Shown one piece after another: positions 7,957-15,505 of a stretch of DNA of 25,899 nucleotides (position 1 is its first letter; every line of letters starts with the position of its first letter). Where the stretch lies: contig DJWN01000119.1 in the NCBI GenBank assembly GCA_002440975.1, positions 1 to 25,899 on the forward strand. The letters run 5' to 3'. The translations under genes were made by a program, and so were the position numbers. The DNA comes from Bacteroidales bacterium UBA6229. GTDB taxonomy: Bacteria; Bacteroidota; Bacteroidia; Bacteroidales; F082. The notes below the pieces were generated by a model, which did not search any database, was not told the DNA's origin, and saw only the letters and a list, made by a program, of their open reading frames with translations.

Positions 7957-8358
7957 GGAGTTATGGTGAATGTAGTATGGCTTTTGCATAATTTATAGCT
8001 AATCTAAATTGAGGGGCTTTTGCTGTTTTTTCTTTACGATTTTGCTGCAAGCCGTTTTCCTGACCGAATAAGCTTGTATAGGGCAGGGTAAAAACTGGGA
8101 ATAATTGTCGGAAAGTGAGACTTAAAAACCACTAAATCAGGCTGAAAGAGGTGTATTATCAACAACTTTTTGAAAGGTGTCTTATTCTTTTGTGAAGAAC
8201 AGCTATTATTTGGAATTTAGACTGAATCTATTTAAGCTATGAAGCTGTTATCCGGCCTGTAAATATATTGTCATGTAATAATAAGTAAATCAAGGGGATA
8301 AGCTGGTATTGCTAAGGATATGCAAACGTTTCAGATCAGGCTCCTGATGCTGATTCAG
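7957..8358. other. Gene-free stretch between ferredoxin and korA
   Basis: About 400 bases without a convincing coding region on either strand, RNA gene or repeat. The only structure I noticed is an interrupted palindrome at its right end (8332-8352), close to the korA promoter. The left end carries the ferredoxin promoter region. The length is notable because neighbouring intergenic gaps are mostly under 130 bases. Confidence 0.6.
8332..8352. promoter_or_regulatory. Interrupted palindrome upstream of korA promoter (possible operator)
   Basis: CAG ATCAGG CT CCTGAT G CTG reads as an inverted repeat with two half-sites (8332-8340 and 8343-8352) and one extra base. It ends 6 bases before the putative -33 element of korA, a usual place for an activator or repressor site. 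There is no T-run, so it is not a terminator. No regulator can be named. Confidence 0.3.
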
Positions 8359-8388
8359 CTTGGGGCAATATGAAAGTTTTTACCTTTG
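8359..8388 (+). promoter_or_regulatory. korAB promoter (-33 CTTG, -7 TACCTTTG)
   Basis: TACCTTTG at 8381-8388 matches the Bacteroidota -7 consensus TAnnTTTG, with CTTG at 8359-8362 as a -33 element 18 bases upstream. Transcription from here would begin around 8393-8396, downstream of the alternative ATG at 8360, which decides the korA start at 8411. Confidence 0.7.
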
Positions 8389-8410
8389 TAGCAATTTTAA
8401 AAAAATAGCT

Positions 8411-10255
8411 ATGACAAGCAAGAACAGTAAGGTTGTTGAGCTCGATCAGGTCGTGATTCGTTTTGCAGGCGATTCAGGTGATGGGATGCAATTGACGGGC
8501 TCTTTATTCTCTGATTCTACGGCATTTGCCGGTAATGATTTCGCTACTTTTCCGGATTATCCATCCGAAATTCGTGCTCCGCAAGGCACTGTGTCAGGTG
8601 TTTCCGGTTTCCAAATACATTTTGGACAAAAAACAGTTCATACTTCCGGTGATTTGGCTGATGTGCTGATTGCCATGAATCCGGCCTCTTTAAAAGCCAA
8701 TATGCGATGGATTAAGGAAGGTTCCATTATCATCGTTGATGAGGATGCTTTTATCGACAAAGGAATTGAAAAAGCCGGTTATACAACTGATCCAACACTT
8801 GATGGCTCACTCGAAAAGTACAAATTAATTAAGGCTCCGATATCTTCCATGACCAAGGAAGCTGTGAAGCACCTTAACCTGGACATGAAGTCAACCCTGA
8901 AGACAAAAAATATGTTTGCCTTGGGTATAGTGATGTATCTTTTTAACAGGGATACCAGCCTGATCGACAAATATTTTGAGCAGAAATTCAAGACTAATCC
9001 ATTGATTGTTGAGGCTAACAAGGCAGTATTGGCTGCCGGCAATCATTACGCAGAAACGATAGAATTGTTTGGAAACACTTATAAGGTTGAACCTGCACCA
9101 CTTGCCAAAGGCCGCTATCGCAATGTAACGGGCAATATTGCAACAGCCTGGGGATTTATGGCAGCTTCTGAGCGATCGGGAAGGGAGTTATTTTTAGGAT
9201 CTTATCCCATTACACCTGCCACAGAGATTTTGCAGGAACTTTCAAAACATAAGAGTCTTTCAGTTAAGGCCCTGCAGGCAGAAGACGAGATAGCCGGTAT
9301 AGTTTCGACCATTGGAGCCAGCTTTACTGGCTCACTGGCCATTACCACCACCAGTGGGCCCGGCTTATCGCTTAAAAGCGAGGCGATTGGCCTTGCCGTG
9401 ATGACAGAGCTCCCCATCGTTATTGTTGATGTTCAGCGTGGAGGCCCCTCTACCGGATTGCCCACCAAATCGGAGCAAAGTGATCTGATGCAGGCACTTT
9501 ACGGGCGTAATGGAGAAGCTCCGGTGATCGTGCTAGCTGCCCGTAGCTCGGTCGATTGTTTTTATAGTGCCTATGAAGCATCCAAACTGGCGATGGAGCA
9601 TATGACGCCTGTAATTTTACTTACGGATGGCTCACTGGCTAATGGTTCAGAAGTGTTCAGAATCCCTAAAGTAGCTGAACTTCCAGCCATTAACCCTCCT
9701 TTGGCAAAGGCAAATGATGCGGATTATAAGCCATACAAACGCCATCCGGAAAAGCTAAACCGACAATGGGCATTACCCGGAACACCAGGCCTCCGTCATC
9801 GCATAGGTGGCCTGGAAAAGTTGGATGTTGTCGGGACAGTTTCGCACGATCCGTTAAATCATGAACGCATGACTTATCTGCGTGAAGAGAAAGTGATGCG
9901 GGTGGCCAATTATATTCCCGAGCAGGAAGTTTTTGGCCCGGATGTAGCTGATTTGCTTGTTGTTAGTTGGGGTGGAACTTATGGTGTGATGCTCACTGTG
10001 GTTGAAAAAATGCGCGAACAGGGCAAATCAATTGCACTTGCCCATTTCCGTCATATCATGCCATTGCCCAAAAATACCGAAGCATTGCTTGGCCGGTATA
10101 AGAAGATAGTGGTTAGTGAAATCAACAACGGACAGTTTGTTAAGTACCTGAGGATGAACTTCCCTCAGTTCAGATATGAACAATATAATAAAATTCAGGG
10201 ACTGCCCTTTATGGTGGCTGAACTGGAAGCTAAATTTAATGAACTTTTAAAGTGA
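8411..10255 (+). CDS. korA: 2-oxoacid:ferredoxin oxidoreductase, alpha subunit (gamma-alpha fusion)
   Basis: 614-residue subunit of a CoA-dependent 2-oxoacid:ferredoxin oxidoreductase, most likely using 2-oxoglutarate. The N-terminal part (about 10-200) is the gamma-type domain, with RFAGDSGDGMQLTG at 17-30. The remainder is the alpha-type pyrimidine-binding half with the YPITP motif at 265-269 and GPGLSLKSEAIGLAV further on. This fused KorA plus separate KorB layout is typical of aerobic and anaerobic Bacteroidota and of the KorAB type found in actinobacteria. The start at 8411 is chosen over an in-frame ATG at 8360 because the promoter box at 8381-8388 lies inside the longer version. korB follows with a 5-base gap. 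Substrate choice (2-oxoglutarate versus other 2-oxoacids) is by family resemblance only. Confidence 0.93.
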   Translation: MTSKNSKVVELDQVVIRFAGDSGDGMQLTGSLFSDSTAFAGNDFATFPDYPSEIRAPQGTVSGVSGFQIHFGQKTVHTSGDLADVLIAMNPASLKANMRWIKEGSIIIVDEDAFIDKGIEKAGYTTDPTLDGSLEKYKLIKAPISSMTKEAVKHLNLDMKSTLKTKNMFALGIVMYLFNRDTSLIDKYFEQKFKTNPLIVEANKAVLAAGNHYAETIELFGNTYKVEPAPLAKGRYRNVTGNIATAWGFMAASERSGRELFLGSYPITPATEILQELSKHKSLSVKALQAEDEIAGIVSTIGASFTGSLAITTTSGPGLSLKSEAIGLAVMTELPIVIVDVQRGGPSTGLPTKSEQSDLMQALYGRNGEAPVIVLAARSSVDCFYSAYEASKLAMEHMTPVILLTDGSLANGSEVFRIPKVAELPAINPPLAKANDADYKPYKRHPEKLNRQWALPGTPGLRHRIGGLEKLDVVGTVSHDPLNHERMTYLREEKVMRVANYIPEQEVFGPDVADLLVVSWGGTYGVMLTVVEKMREQGKSIALAHFRHIMPLPKNTEALLGRYKKIVVSEINNGQFVKYLRMNFPQFRYEQYNKIQGLPFMVAELEAKFNELLK

Positions 10256-10260
10256 TAATC

Positions 10261-11295
10261 ATGGAAAATCAAATATTAGATCCTGAGGTGCTTCAACTTA
10301 CAAAGGAAGATTTTGCCAGCGATCAAATGGTAAAATGGTGTCCGGGCTGTGGTGATCATGCCATACTTCATGCTGTTGAAAATGTGTTTCCTACCCTGGG
10401 CGTTCCCAAAGAAGATTTTGTTGTAGTATCTGGTATTGGTTGCTCTTCGCGCTTCCCTTATTATATGAATACATACGGATTCCACGGGATTCATGGTCGT
10501 GCTGCTGCCCTTGCTACCGGAGTAAAACTTTCCAATCCGCGACTTAGTGTTTGGATGATCACCGGCGATGGCGACAGTATGGCCATTGGGGGTAATCATT
10601 TTATCCATACCATCAGACGAAATATTGACATCAATATTTTGTTGTTTAATAATAAGATTTACGGTCTTACCAAAGGGCAGTATTCGCCTACAACGCCAAA
10701 GGGTTCGAAAACAAAAACCAGTCCGCAGGGAACATTCGAACGTCCTTTTAATCCAGGTGAACTTGTGATAGGTGCACAGGGGAATTTCTTTGCCCGTGTG
10801 TTGGATGTTAACCCCAAAGCGATGACCAAGGTTTTTATAGAAGCAGCCAAACATAAAGGCACTTCATTGGTCGAAATATTGCAGAACTGTGTGATTTTTG
10901 CCAACAAAGTACACGATCTGATCACAAGCCGCGAAACCCGTGATGACTACCAATTGTGGCTCGAGCATGGAAAACCAATGCTTTTTGGAAAAAATAATGA
11001 GAAAGGAATTGTGCTCAGAGGAACCAAACTGGAGATAGCAACACTTGGAGAGAATGGCATTACAGAAAAGGATATACTGATTCATGATCAGTACGAAACC
11101 GATCCGGGTATTCACATGATGATTGCCAGAATGATGCCTCCGGAATATCCGGTTGCTTTAGGTGTTATCAGATCAGTAGCCTTTGAAACGTTTGACCAGA
11201 AAATGGTCGATACGATTGAGGCCGAAAAACAAAAGACTACCATTAAATCTGTTGATGATTTGCTGAATAGTGGCGGAACCTGGACTATTGAGTAA
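10261..11295 (+). CDS. korB: 2-oxoacid:ferredoxin oxidoreductase, beta subunit
   Basis: 344-residue ThDP- and [4Fe-4S]-binding subunit that completes the KorAB enzyme. The cluster cysteines expected in this class are visible: Cys27 and Cys30 in WCPGCGDH, Cys61 in SGIGCSSR, and Cys210 in LQNCVIF. The ThDP/Mg motif runs from GDGDSMAIGG (102-111) to LLFNNKIYGLTKGQ (127-140). There is no extra ferredoxin domain, so electrons must pass to a free ferredoxin. I chose ATG 10261; a GTG at 10252 overlapping the korA stop would add only three residues. The gene ends at a strong terminator 30 bases downstream. Confidence 0.94.
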   Translation: MENQILDPEVLQLTKEDFASDQMVKWCPGCGDHAILHAVENVFPTLGVPKEDFVVVSGIGCSSRFPYYMNTYGFHGIHGRAAALATGVKLSNPRLSVWMITGDGDSMAIGGNHFIHTIRRNIDINILLFNNKIYGLTKGQYSPTTPKGSKTKTSPQGTFERPFNPGELVIGAQGNFFARVLDVNPKAMTKVFIEAAKHKGTSLVEILQNCVIFANKVHDLITSRETRDDYQLWLEHGKPMLFGKNNEKGIVLRGTKLEIATLGENGITEKDILIHDQYETDPGIHMMIARMMPPEYPVALGVIRSVAFETFDQKMVDTIEAEKQKTTIKSVDDLLNSGGTWTIE

Positions 11296-11325
11296 GTCTT
11301 AAAAACTTGTTCGTTATTGAAAATT

Positions 11326-11358
11326 ATCCTGCTTTTTCGAAAAGGCAGGATTTTTTTT
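11326..11358 (+). terminator. Rho-independent terminator after korAB
   Basis: ATCCTGC (11326-11332) pairs with GCAGGAT (11345-11351), the inner TTTTCGAAAA extends the stem, and eight T follow (11351-11358). It ends only 16 bases before the tilS -7 box. Confidence 0.85.
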
Positions 11359-11373
11359 GAGCCAACAATTGGT

Positions 11374-11381
11374 TACTTTTG
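11374..11381 (+). promoter_or_regulatory. -7 box (TACTTTTG) of tilS, very close to the start codon
   Basis: TACTTTTG is a perfect TAnnTTTG match that ends 3 bases before the ATG at 11385. Transcription starting the usual few bases downstream would give little or no 5' leader. A TTTG at 11356-11359 is only 14 bases upstream, too close for a normal -33. Confidence 0.5.
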
Positions 11382-11384
11382 CTT

Positions 11385-12713
11385 ATGCTTGCAGAAGTTG
11401 CGAAATTTATTAAATCACATAAGCTGTTTTCCAATTCGGACAGCTTGTTGCTTGCAATCAGCGGAGGGATAGATTCTGTTGTGTTGTTGCATGTCCTGCT
11501 ACAGTTGGACTTTCAGCCTGTTTTGGCACATTGTAACTTTTCGCTTCGCGGACCCGAATCGGATGGCGATGAGCAATTTGTTCAAAATTTAGCCGAAAGT
11601 TCAGGTCTAAAGCTTATGGTCGAACGCTTTGACACGAAAAGTTATGCAGCTCAGAAGGGTTTATCCACGCAAATGGCAGCAAGAGAGTTGCGTTATACTT
11701 GGTTTTCAAGGCTTTCGGAGGAGTTTGGATTTACTAAAGTGGTTTTAGGTCATCATCGGGATGATCAACTGGAAACTTTTTTTATTAATCTTTTCAGGGG
11801 ATCAGGGATTACCGGACTTAAAGCGATGTTGCCTTCCAAGGGATTGCTGGTTAGGCCATTACTAGAGCAAGGAAGAGATGCTATTGAAGTTTATGCACAT
11901 GAGAATGCACTGGCATGGCGAGAGGATAGCTCTAATCAGGAAACCAACTATTTACGTAATAAAATCAGACATGGATTGCTGAATGAAATTGCTGCCATAA
12001 ATCCGGGGTATCTCTCAAAAATTGCAGAATCCATTGATATGTTGCAACGCGAGGAACGCTTGTACAGGCATTTGTTAGCAGATTTTTATGGTAATACCAA
12101 AGTTGAAGATAATTTACATTCGGTTGACAAAAACATGTTTCTGAATCATTCTGAGGGTTTGGCATTGCTCTTTGAATACCTCAAAACTTTTGGATTTAAT
12201 TATGATCAGGCTGTCCAGGTTTTTAATGTCCTTGAGGCAGGTTCCGGCAAGCAGTTTTTTTCGGCTTCATTCCAGGTTTTGATTGATAGAAATGAATTAC
12301 AGATCAGGAAAAAAGACGAGAGTAAAACAGAACAATATTTTGTTTTGAATGCAAATGAGAAGGAGATTTTCCATCCGATTCATCTGAAAATAGCGCAATT
12401 TGAATGGAATGCTTCATCAGAGCTCAACAAAGATCCATCCTGTGCCTTGATTGATTTTGACCAATTGCATTTCCCGCTGCACCTAAGACCCTGGAAACAA
12501 GGAGACCGCTTTAGACCAATCGGTATGAAAGGATCAAAATTGGTCAGTGATTTTTTCATTGACGAACAATTCAGTGTTTTTGAAAAGCAAAAAGTTTGGC
12601 TGCTGATCAACGGAAATGATGAAATCATCTGGCTGGTTGGTCATCGCATTGATGATCGCTATAAAATTACTCCCGAAACCAGGCAGATTTATCAACTGGA
12701 GCTGTTGAGCTAA
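11385..12713 (+). CDS. tilS: tRNA(Ile)-lysidine synthetase
   Basis: Cytoplasmic ATP-dependent enzyme that converts the wobble cytidine of the CAU-anticodon isoleucine tRNA to lysidine, an essential step for decoding AUA. The 442-residue product has the PP-loop ATP pyrophosphatase motif SGGIDS at 26-31, the conserved HCNFSLRGPESDGDEQF and LGHHRDDQLETFFINLFRG segments, and a C-terminal substrate-binding domain (from about LHLRPWKQGDRFRPIG) ending RQIYQLELLS. Length and domain order are normal. I take the ATG at 11385; the TTG two codons earlier lies inside the -7 box. The gene converges on the DUF2807 gene with only 13 bases between stop codons and no strong terminator there. Confidence 0.95.
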   Translation: MLAEVAKFIKSHKLFSNSDSLLLAISGGIDSVVLLHVLLQLDFQPVLAHCNFSLRGPESDGDEQFVQNLAESSGLKLMVERFDTKSYAAQKGLSTQMAARELRYTWFSRLSEEFGFTKVVLGHHRDDQLETFFINLFRGSGITGLKAMLPSKGLLVRPLLEQGRDAIEVYAHENALAWREDSSNQETNYLRNKIRHGLLNEIAAINPGYLSKIAESIDMLQREERLYRHLLADFYGNTKVEDNLHSVDKNMFLNHSEGLALLFEYLKTFGFNYDQAVQVFNVLEAGSGKQFFSASFQVLIDRNELQIRKKDESKTEQYFVLNANEKEIFHPIHLKIAQFEWNASSELNKDPSCALIDFDQLHFPLHLRPWKQGDRFRPIGMKGSKLVSDFFIDEQFSVFEKQKVWLLINGNDEIIWLVGHRIDDRYKITPETRQIYQLELLS

Positions 12714-12726
12714 GAGCTGATTTCTT

Positions 12727-13470
12727 TCAGTCGTCCAATCGAATCAAACTACCACTGCCGCTCCCACTTAATGCGGTTTGTGGATCGCCAAAATAATAGA
12801 CATTGCCAATGCTGTTGATCGTGGCTTCGAGCACAGTGGTGGCTCTCACCCAGGTGTGATTGGTGCTGTTGTTCTCGAGATAAGCAAAACTTGAAATTAA
12901 ATCTCTTGCATCAATGGGGCCAAAACTTACCTGATAGATATAGGCAAGTTGTGAATAACCACTTGCTGTTAATGAGGCTGTTCCGTAGTGAAAACTCAGG
13001 TGAGTACGGTAATTGTTGAGCAATAAATTAATGTTTCCGGCACCTTCATACACATCTATCTTAAAAGTATCCGGATTAATAATCGTGTCCAGGCAGATCA
13101 GGTTTCCCACCGAGCGGTATTCAATGCTGTCTATTTGTTGAAAATAAACCCTGACTGATAAGGGTTTATCATAGCTACGCACAAAATTGCAGTGGTTGTT
13201 GTTTTTGATGATTAGCTCACCATCAACAACTGTGGTTTCGATTTTTTCGAGCAGATTTTTGCCTGCCGAAACCTCAAGCATGGGAGAATTCCCCGAAACC
13301 AGTTCAACATCAATATTATCCAGCATCTTGATGCTGTTAAACTGTTCGAGCCGGTGCGTTTCTTTTGTTATTTCACCTGTAGCGGTAAAGCAGTCGCCCG
13401 GACTTTTTTTGCATCCATTTTGCAGGATAAGGCTCAACACGAGGAAGATAAGATTAATTTTCCGGTTCAT
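12727..13470 (-). CDS. Lipoprotein with DUF2807 (putative auto-transporter adhesin, head GIN) domain
   Basis: 247-residue lipoprotein: signal peptide MNRKINLIFLVLSLILQNGC with Cys20 as lipidation site. The mature part shows the DUF2807 pattern common in Bacteroidota: an opening segment about residues 40-75 with DNIDVELVSG, repeated short beta strands, and a terminal SGSGSG followed by a short end. The family forms a beta-helix; its role is not known, and the adhesin name in databases is weakly founded. It starts 2 bases after the stop of the PagL-like gene, so the two form an operon. A TTG six bases upstream would be an alternative start, but the ATG gives the better signal peptide. Confidence 0.85.
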   Translation of the reverse strand: MNRKINLIFLVLSLILQNGCKKSPGDCFTATGEITKETHRLEQFNSIKMLDNIDVELVSGNSPMLEVSAGKNLLEKIETTVVDGELIIKNNNHCNFVRSYDKPLSVRVYFQQIDSIEYRSVGNLICLDTIINPDTFKIDVYEGAGNINLLLNNYRTHLSFHYGTASLTASGYSQLAYIYQVSFGPIDARDLISSFAYLENNSTNHTWVRATTVLEATINSIGNVYYFGDPQTALSGSGSGSLIRLDD

Positions 13471-13472
13471 GC

Positions 13473-14609
13473 TCAATAGTATTTAAAATCGAACCGATAA
13501 CCCAGCCCAAAACCGATGTAATCAGCTTTTCCGAAGTGAACGGTGAGGGCAATAGTTCCGAAAAGATTCTCAGTGAATAATTGTTTTATGGCCAGTTTTT
13601 GGTAAAAATCACCTTCGTTGCGTTCGGCACCGGCCAGATGCATACCCATATTAAACAGAAACGATGTTCGGTCGAGCAGCATCTCATAAGCCAGGTTAGC
13701 ACCAGGTTTTAGAAGTTTTGATTCATTTTCAACCGGAATGCCTCTTCGAAGCAGGATTGCTTTGTCAGAACCATCTTTTGTAAGGTCGAAACCAATCCCG
13801 ATTTTACTCCGCATCGATAGGGGTTTCATCACATTTATGGCAGCATCAAAAATAGTGTGACTTTTCCCGGTTTCCTGTGTCATATCTTTAAATCCCATAG
13901 CAAATTGCGCTTCTACCGACAGCCATTTTTTGCCATCAAATTCGAATTTATACAATTCCGGAAGCAGTTTTAAATCCAGATAAGGATTTGGTTTGCGCAG
14001 GTTATAAGCTGCTCCGGCACTAATGCTGAGGATATTAAGTCCGTAGTTTGGGGTTTTCATCGAGCCATTCGAAAAATGTGTTAGTCCGGCAGACACAAAA
14101 AACTGTAGGCGATGGCTTGCCTGAAATCTATAATCGAAATGCAGGCTCACCGCGGCGTTGAGATGCGAACCAATTGCAAAATTCTGGTAATTATCAGTTG
14201 GATGAAATTTATTGGTAAGGTAAGCCAATCCTGCTCCAAGCCTGAAATTGATGCTGTTTTTCAGGTTCGGATTCAATGGAAAATTGATAAAGGGGTAGAT
14301 GGCATGTGCCTTACCAAGGGCATCGAATCCTCCCAAACTGGCATACCAATACGACAGCCCGATCATAGGATAACGATAGAGAGCTTCCCATTTTTTCTTC
14401 CCGAAAGTGGCACGTTGAAGGCTTATTTCGATGGCCGGAAAATGAGCGTCAAAACGTTTCATTTCAAAATGATGCTGCAAGAAAATGGCCCCATGGAACC
14501 TTGTCTCTACCTGGAAGTTGTGTTTTGGTTTTGGTGGCCCTCCCTGAGCAAAAGTTGTGAGCCAGACAATGCAAAAGAAAAATGTGATTAATCCTTTATT
14601 CAAGGGCAT
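13473..14609 (-). CDS. Acyloxyacyl hydrolase / PagL-like lipid A deacylase
   Basis: 378-residue outer-membrane beta-barrel protein. A signal peptide (MPLNKGLITFFFCIVWLTTF, cleavage near AQ) is followed by alternating beta strands and a terminal aromatic end (GYRFDFKYY), as in barrels. The motif HFSNGSMKTPNYGLN (residues 178-192) matches the HxSN signature of PagL-type lipid A 3-O-deacylases. In Pseudomonas PagL the catalytic triad is His126-Ser128-Glu140; the equivalents here are His178, Ser180 and Asn192, so the glutamate is not obvious. The protein is about twice the length of Pseudomonas PagL, as seen in Bacteroidota members. ATG 14609 is chosen over TTG 14636, which lies in the -7 box. 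Activity on lipid A is inferred. Confidence 0.8.
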   Translation of the reverse strand: MPLNKGLITFFFCIVWLTTFAQGGPPKPKHNFQVETRFHGAIFLQHHFEMKRFDAHFPAIEISLQRATFGKKKWEALYRYPMIGLSYWYASLGGFDALGKAHAIYPFINFPLNPNLKNSINFRLGAGLAYLTNKFHPTDNYQNFAIGSHLNAAVSLHFDYRFQASHRLQFFVSAGLTHFSNGSMKTPNYGLNILSISAGAAYNLRKPNPYLDLKLLPELYKFEFDGKKWLSVEAQFAMGFKDMTQETGKSHTIFDAAINVMKPLSMRSKIGIGFDLTKDGSDKAILLRRGIPVENESKLLKPGANLAYEMLLDRTSFLFNMGMHLAGAERNEGDFYQKLAIKQLFTENLFGTIALTVHFGKADYIGFGLGYRFDFKYY

Positions 14610-14633
14610 TTTCAATGTTTCAGCTTTTCGGCG

Positions 14634-14641
14634 CAAAGATA
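14634..14641 (-). promoter_or_regulatory. -7 box (TATCTTTG) of the PagL-like / DUF2807 operon
   Basis: Minus-strand TATCTTTG, a perfect TAnnTTTG match, 24 bases before the ATG at 14609. It faces the mazG promoter in a short divergent region. Confidence 0.6.
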
Positions 14642-14708
14642 ATTTATTTGGGTGGGGTAGCTATCAATGGTTTCTGTTTAATAAGCATCCCGTTGTCGCT
14701 TAAAGGCT

Positions 14709-14716
14709 TACTTTTG
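14709..14716 (+). promoter_or_regulatory. -7 box (TACTTTTG) of mazG
   Basis: TACTTTTG matches TAnnTTTG and ends 18 bases before the mazG ATG. The best upstream TTG (14693-14695) is only 13 bases away, so the -33 element is not convincing. Confidence 0.5.
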
Positions 14717-14734
14717 CAATAAATTTTTAAAACA

Positions 14735-15505
14735 ATGGATCAACGACTGGAAGCATTTGGACGCTTATTAAAAATTATGGACGAGTTACGTGCGGGCTGT
14801 CCCTGGGATCGTGAGCAAACCCTAGAAAGTTTGCGTCACCTCACTATCGAAGAAACCTACGAGCTGAGTGATGCCATCCTGAATCACGACCTTAATGAGG
14901 TGAAAAAGGAACTGGGTGATTTGATGCTTCATCTTGTTTTTTATGCTAAAATAGGTGAAGAGCAGGGGGCTTTTGATATCAAAGATGTGCTTGAAAGCAT
15001 AGCCGAAAAACTGATTATCAGGCACCCTCATATTTATGGAGAAGTAAAAGTAAACGGTTCAGATGATGTGAAGGAAAACTGGGAACGCATCAAACTTAAA
15101 GAAGGGAAGAAATCTGTGTTGGAAGGTGTTCCGCAGAGCTTACCTGCCCTCTTAAAAGCCTATCGTATGCAGGAGAAAGCTGGCGGAGTTGGTTTTGAAT
15201 GGGAGCATAAGGATCAGGTTTGGGATAAGGTACTCGAAGAATTGCAAGAGCTTAAAACTGAGGCTGATCAGGAATCTCCTTTGCACCGGCGTGAGGATGA
15301 ATTTGGTGATCTGTTGTTTGCCTTGATTAATTATGCCCGTTATGTGGGGATTAACCCTGAGGATGCCCTCGAACGCACCAACCGCAAGTTTAAAAGGCGA
15401 TTTAGCCACATCGAAAAAGTAGCTGAACAGCAAGGGAAAAAACTGCATGAAATGAGCCTGGAAGAGATGGACGGACTTTGGAATCAGGCGAAAACCATGG
15501 AATAA
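14735..15505 (+). CDS. mazG: Nucleoside triphosphate pyrophosphohydrolase MazG
   Basis: 256-residue all-alpha NTP pyrophosphohydrolase that hydrolyses (d)NTPs to NMPs and pyrophosphate, a cytoplasmic house-cleaning role (E. coli MazG 263 residues). Two tandem MazG domains are visible. The first has EETYE at 39-43 and the ExxD pair in KKELGDL (Glu59, Asp62); the second has EELQEL and EDEFGDLLFALINYAR near 165-200. The N-terminal GCPWDREQT (21-29) is also typical. The stop codon overlaps the ATG of the next gene (TAATG), suggesting translational coupling with the PAP2 phosphatase. Confidence 0.95.
   Translation: MDQRLEAFGRLLKIMDELRAGCPWDREQTLESLRHLTIEETYELSDAILNHDLNEVKKELGDLMLHLVFYAKIGEEQGAFDIKDVLESIAEKLIIRHPHIYGEVKVNGSDDVKENWERIKLKEGKKSVLEGVPQSLPALLKAYRMQEKAGGVGFEWEHKDQVWDKVLEELQELKTEADQESPLHRREDEFGDLLFALINYARYVGINPEDALERTNRKFKRRFSHIEKVAEQQGKKLHEMSLEEMDGLWNQAKTME

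Noticed and set aside
8360..8410. Longer korA reading starting at ATG 8360
   Set aside because: The added residues have no family match and the promoter box 8381-8388 lies within them; ATG 8411 fits the KorA N-terminus.
10252..10260. GTG start for korB overlapping the korA stop
   Set aside because: Adds only three residues before a good ATG at 10261; possible but not preferred.
10276..10854. 192-codon open frame on the minus strand within korB
   Set aside because: Composition and lack of any domain mark it as an antisense shadow of the well-supported korB.
14112..14591. 159-codon open frame on the plus strand within the PagL-like gene
   Set aside because: Antisense to a gene with signal peptide and HxSN motif; no recognisable features of its own.
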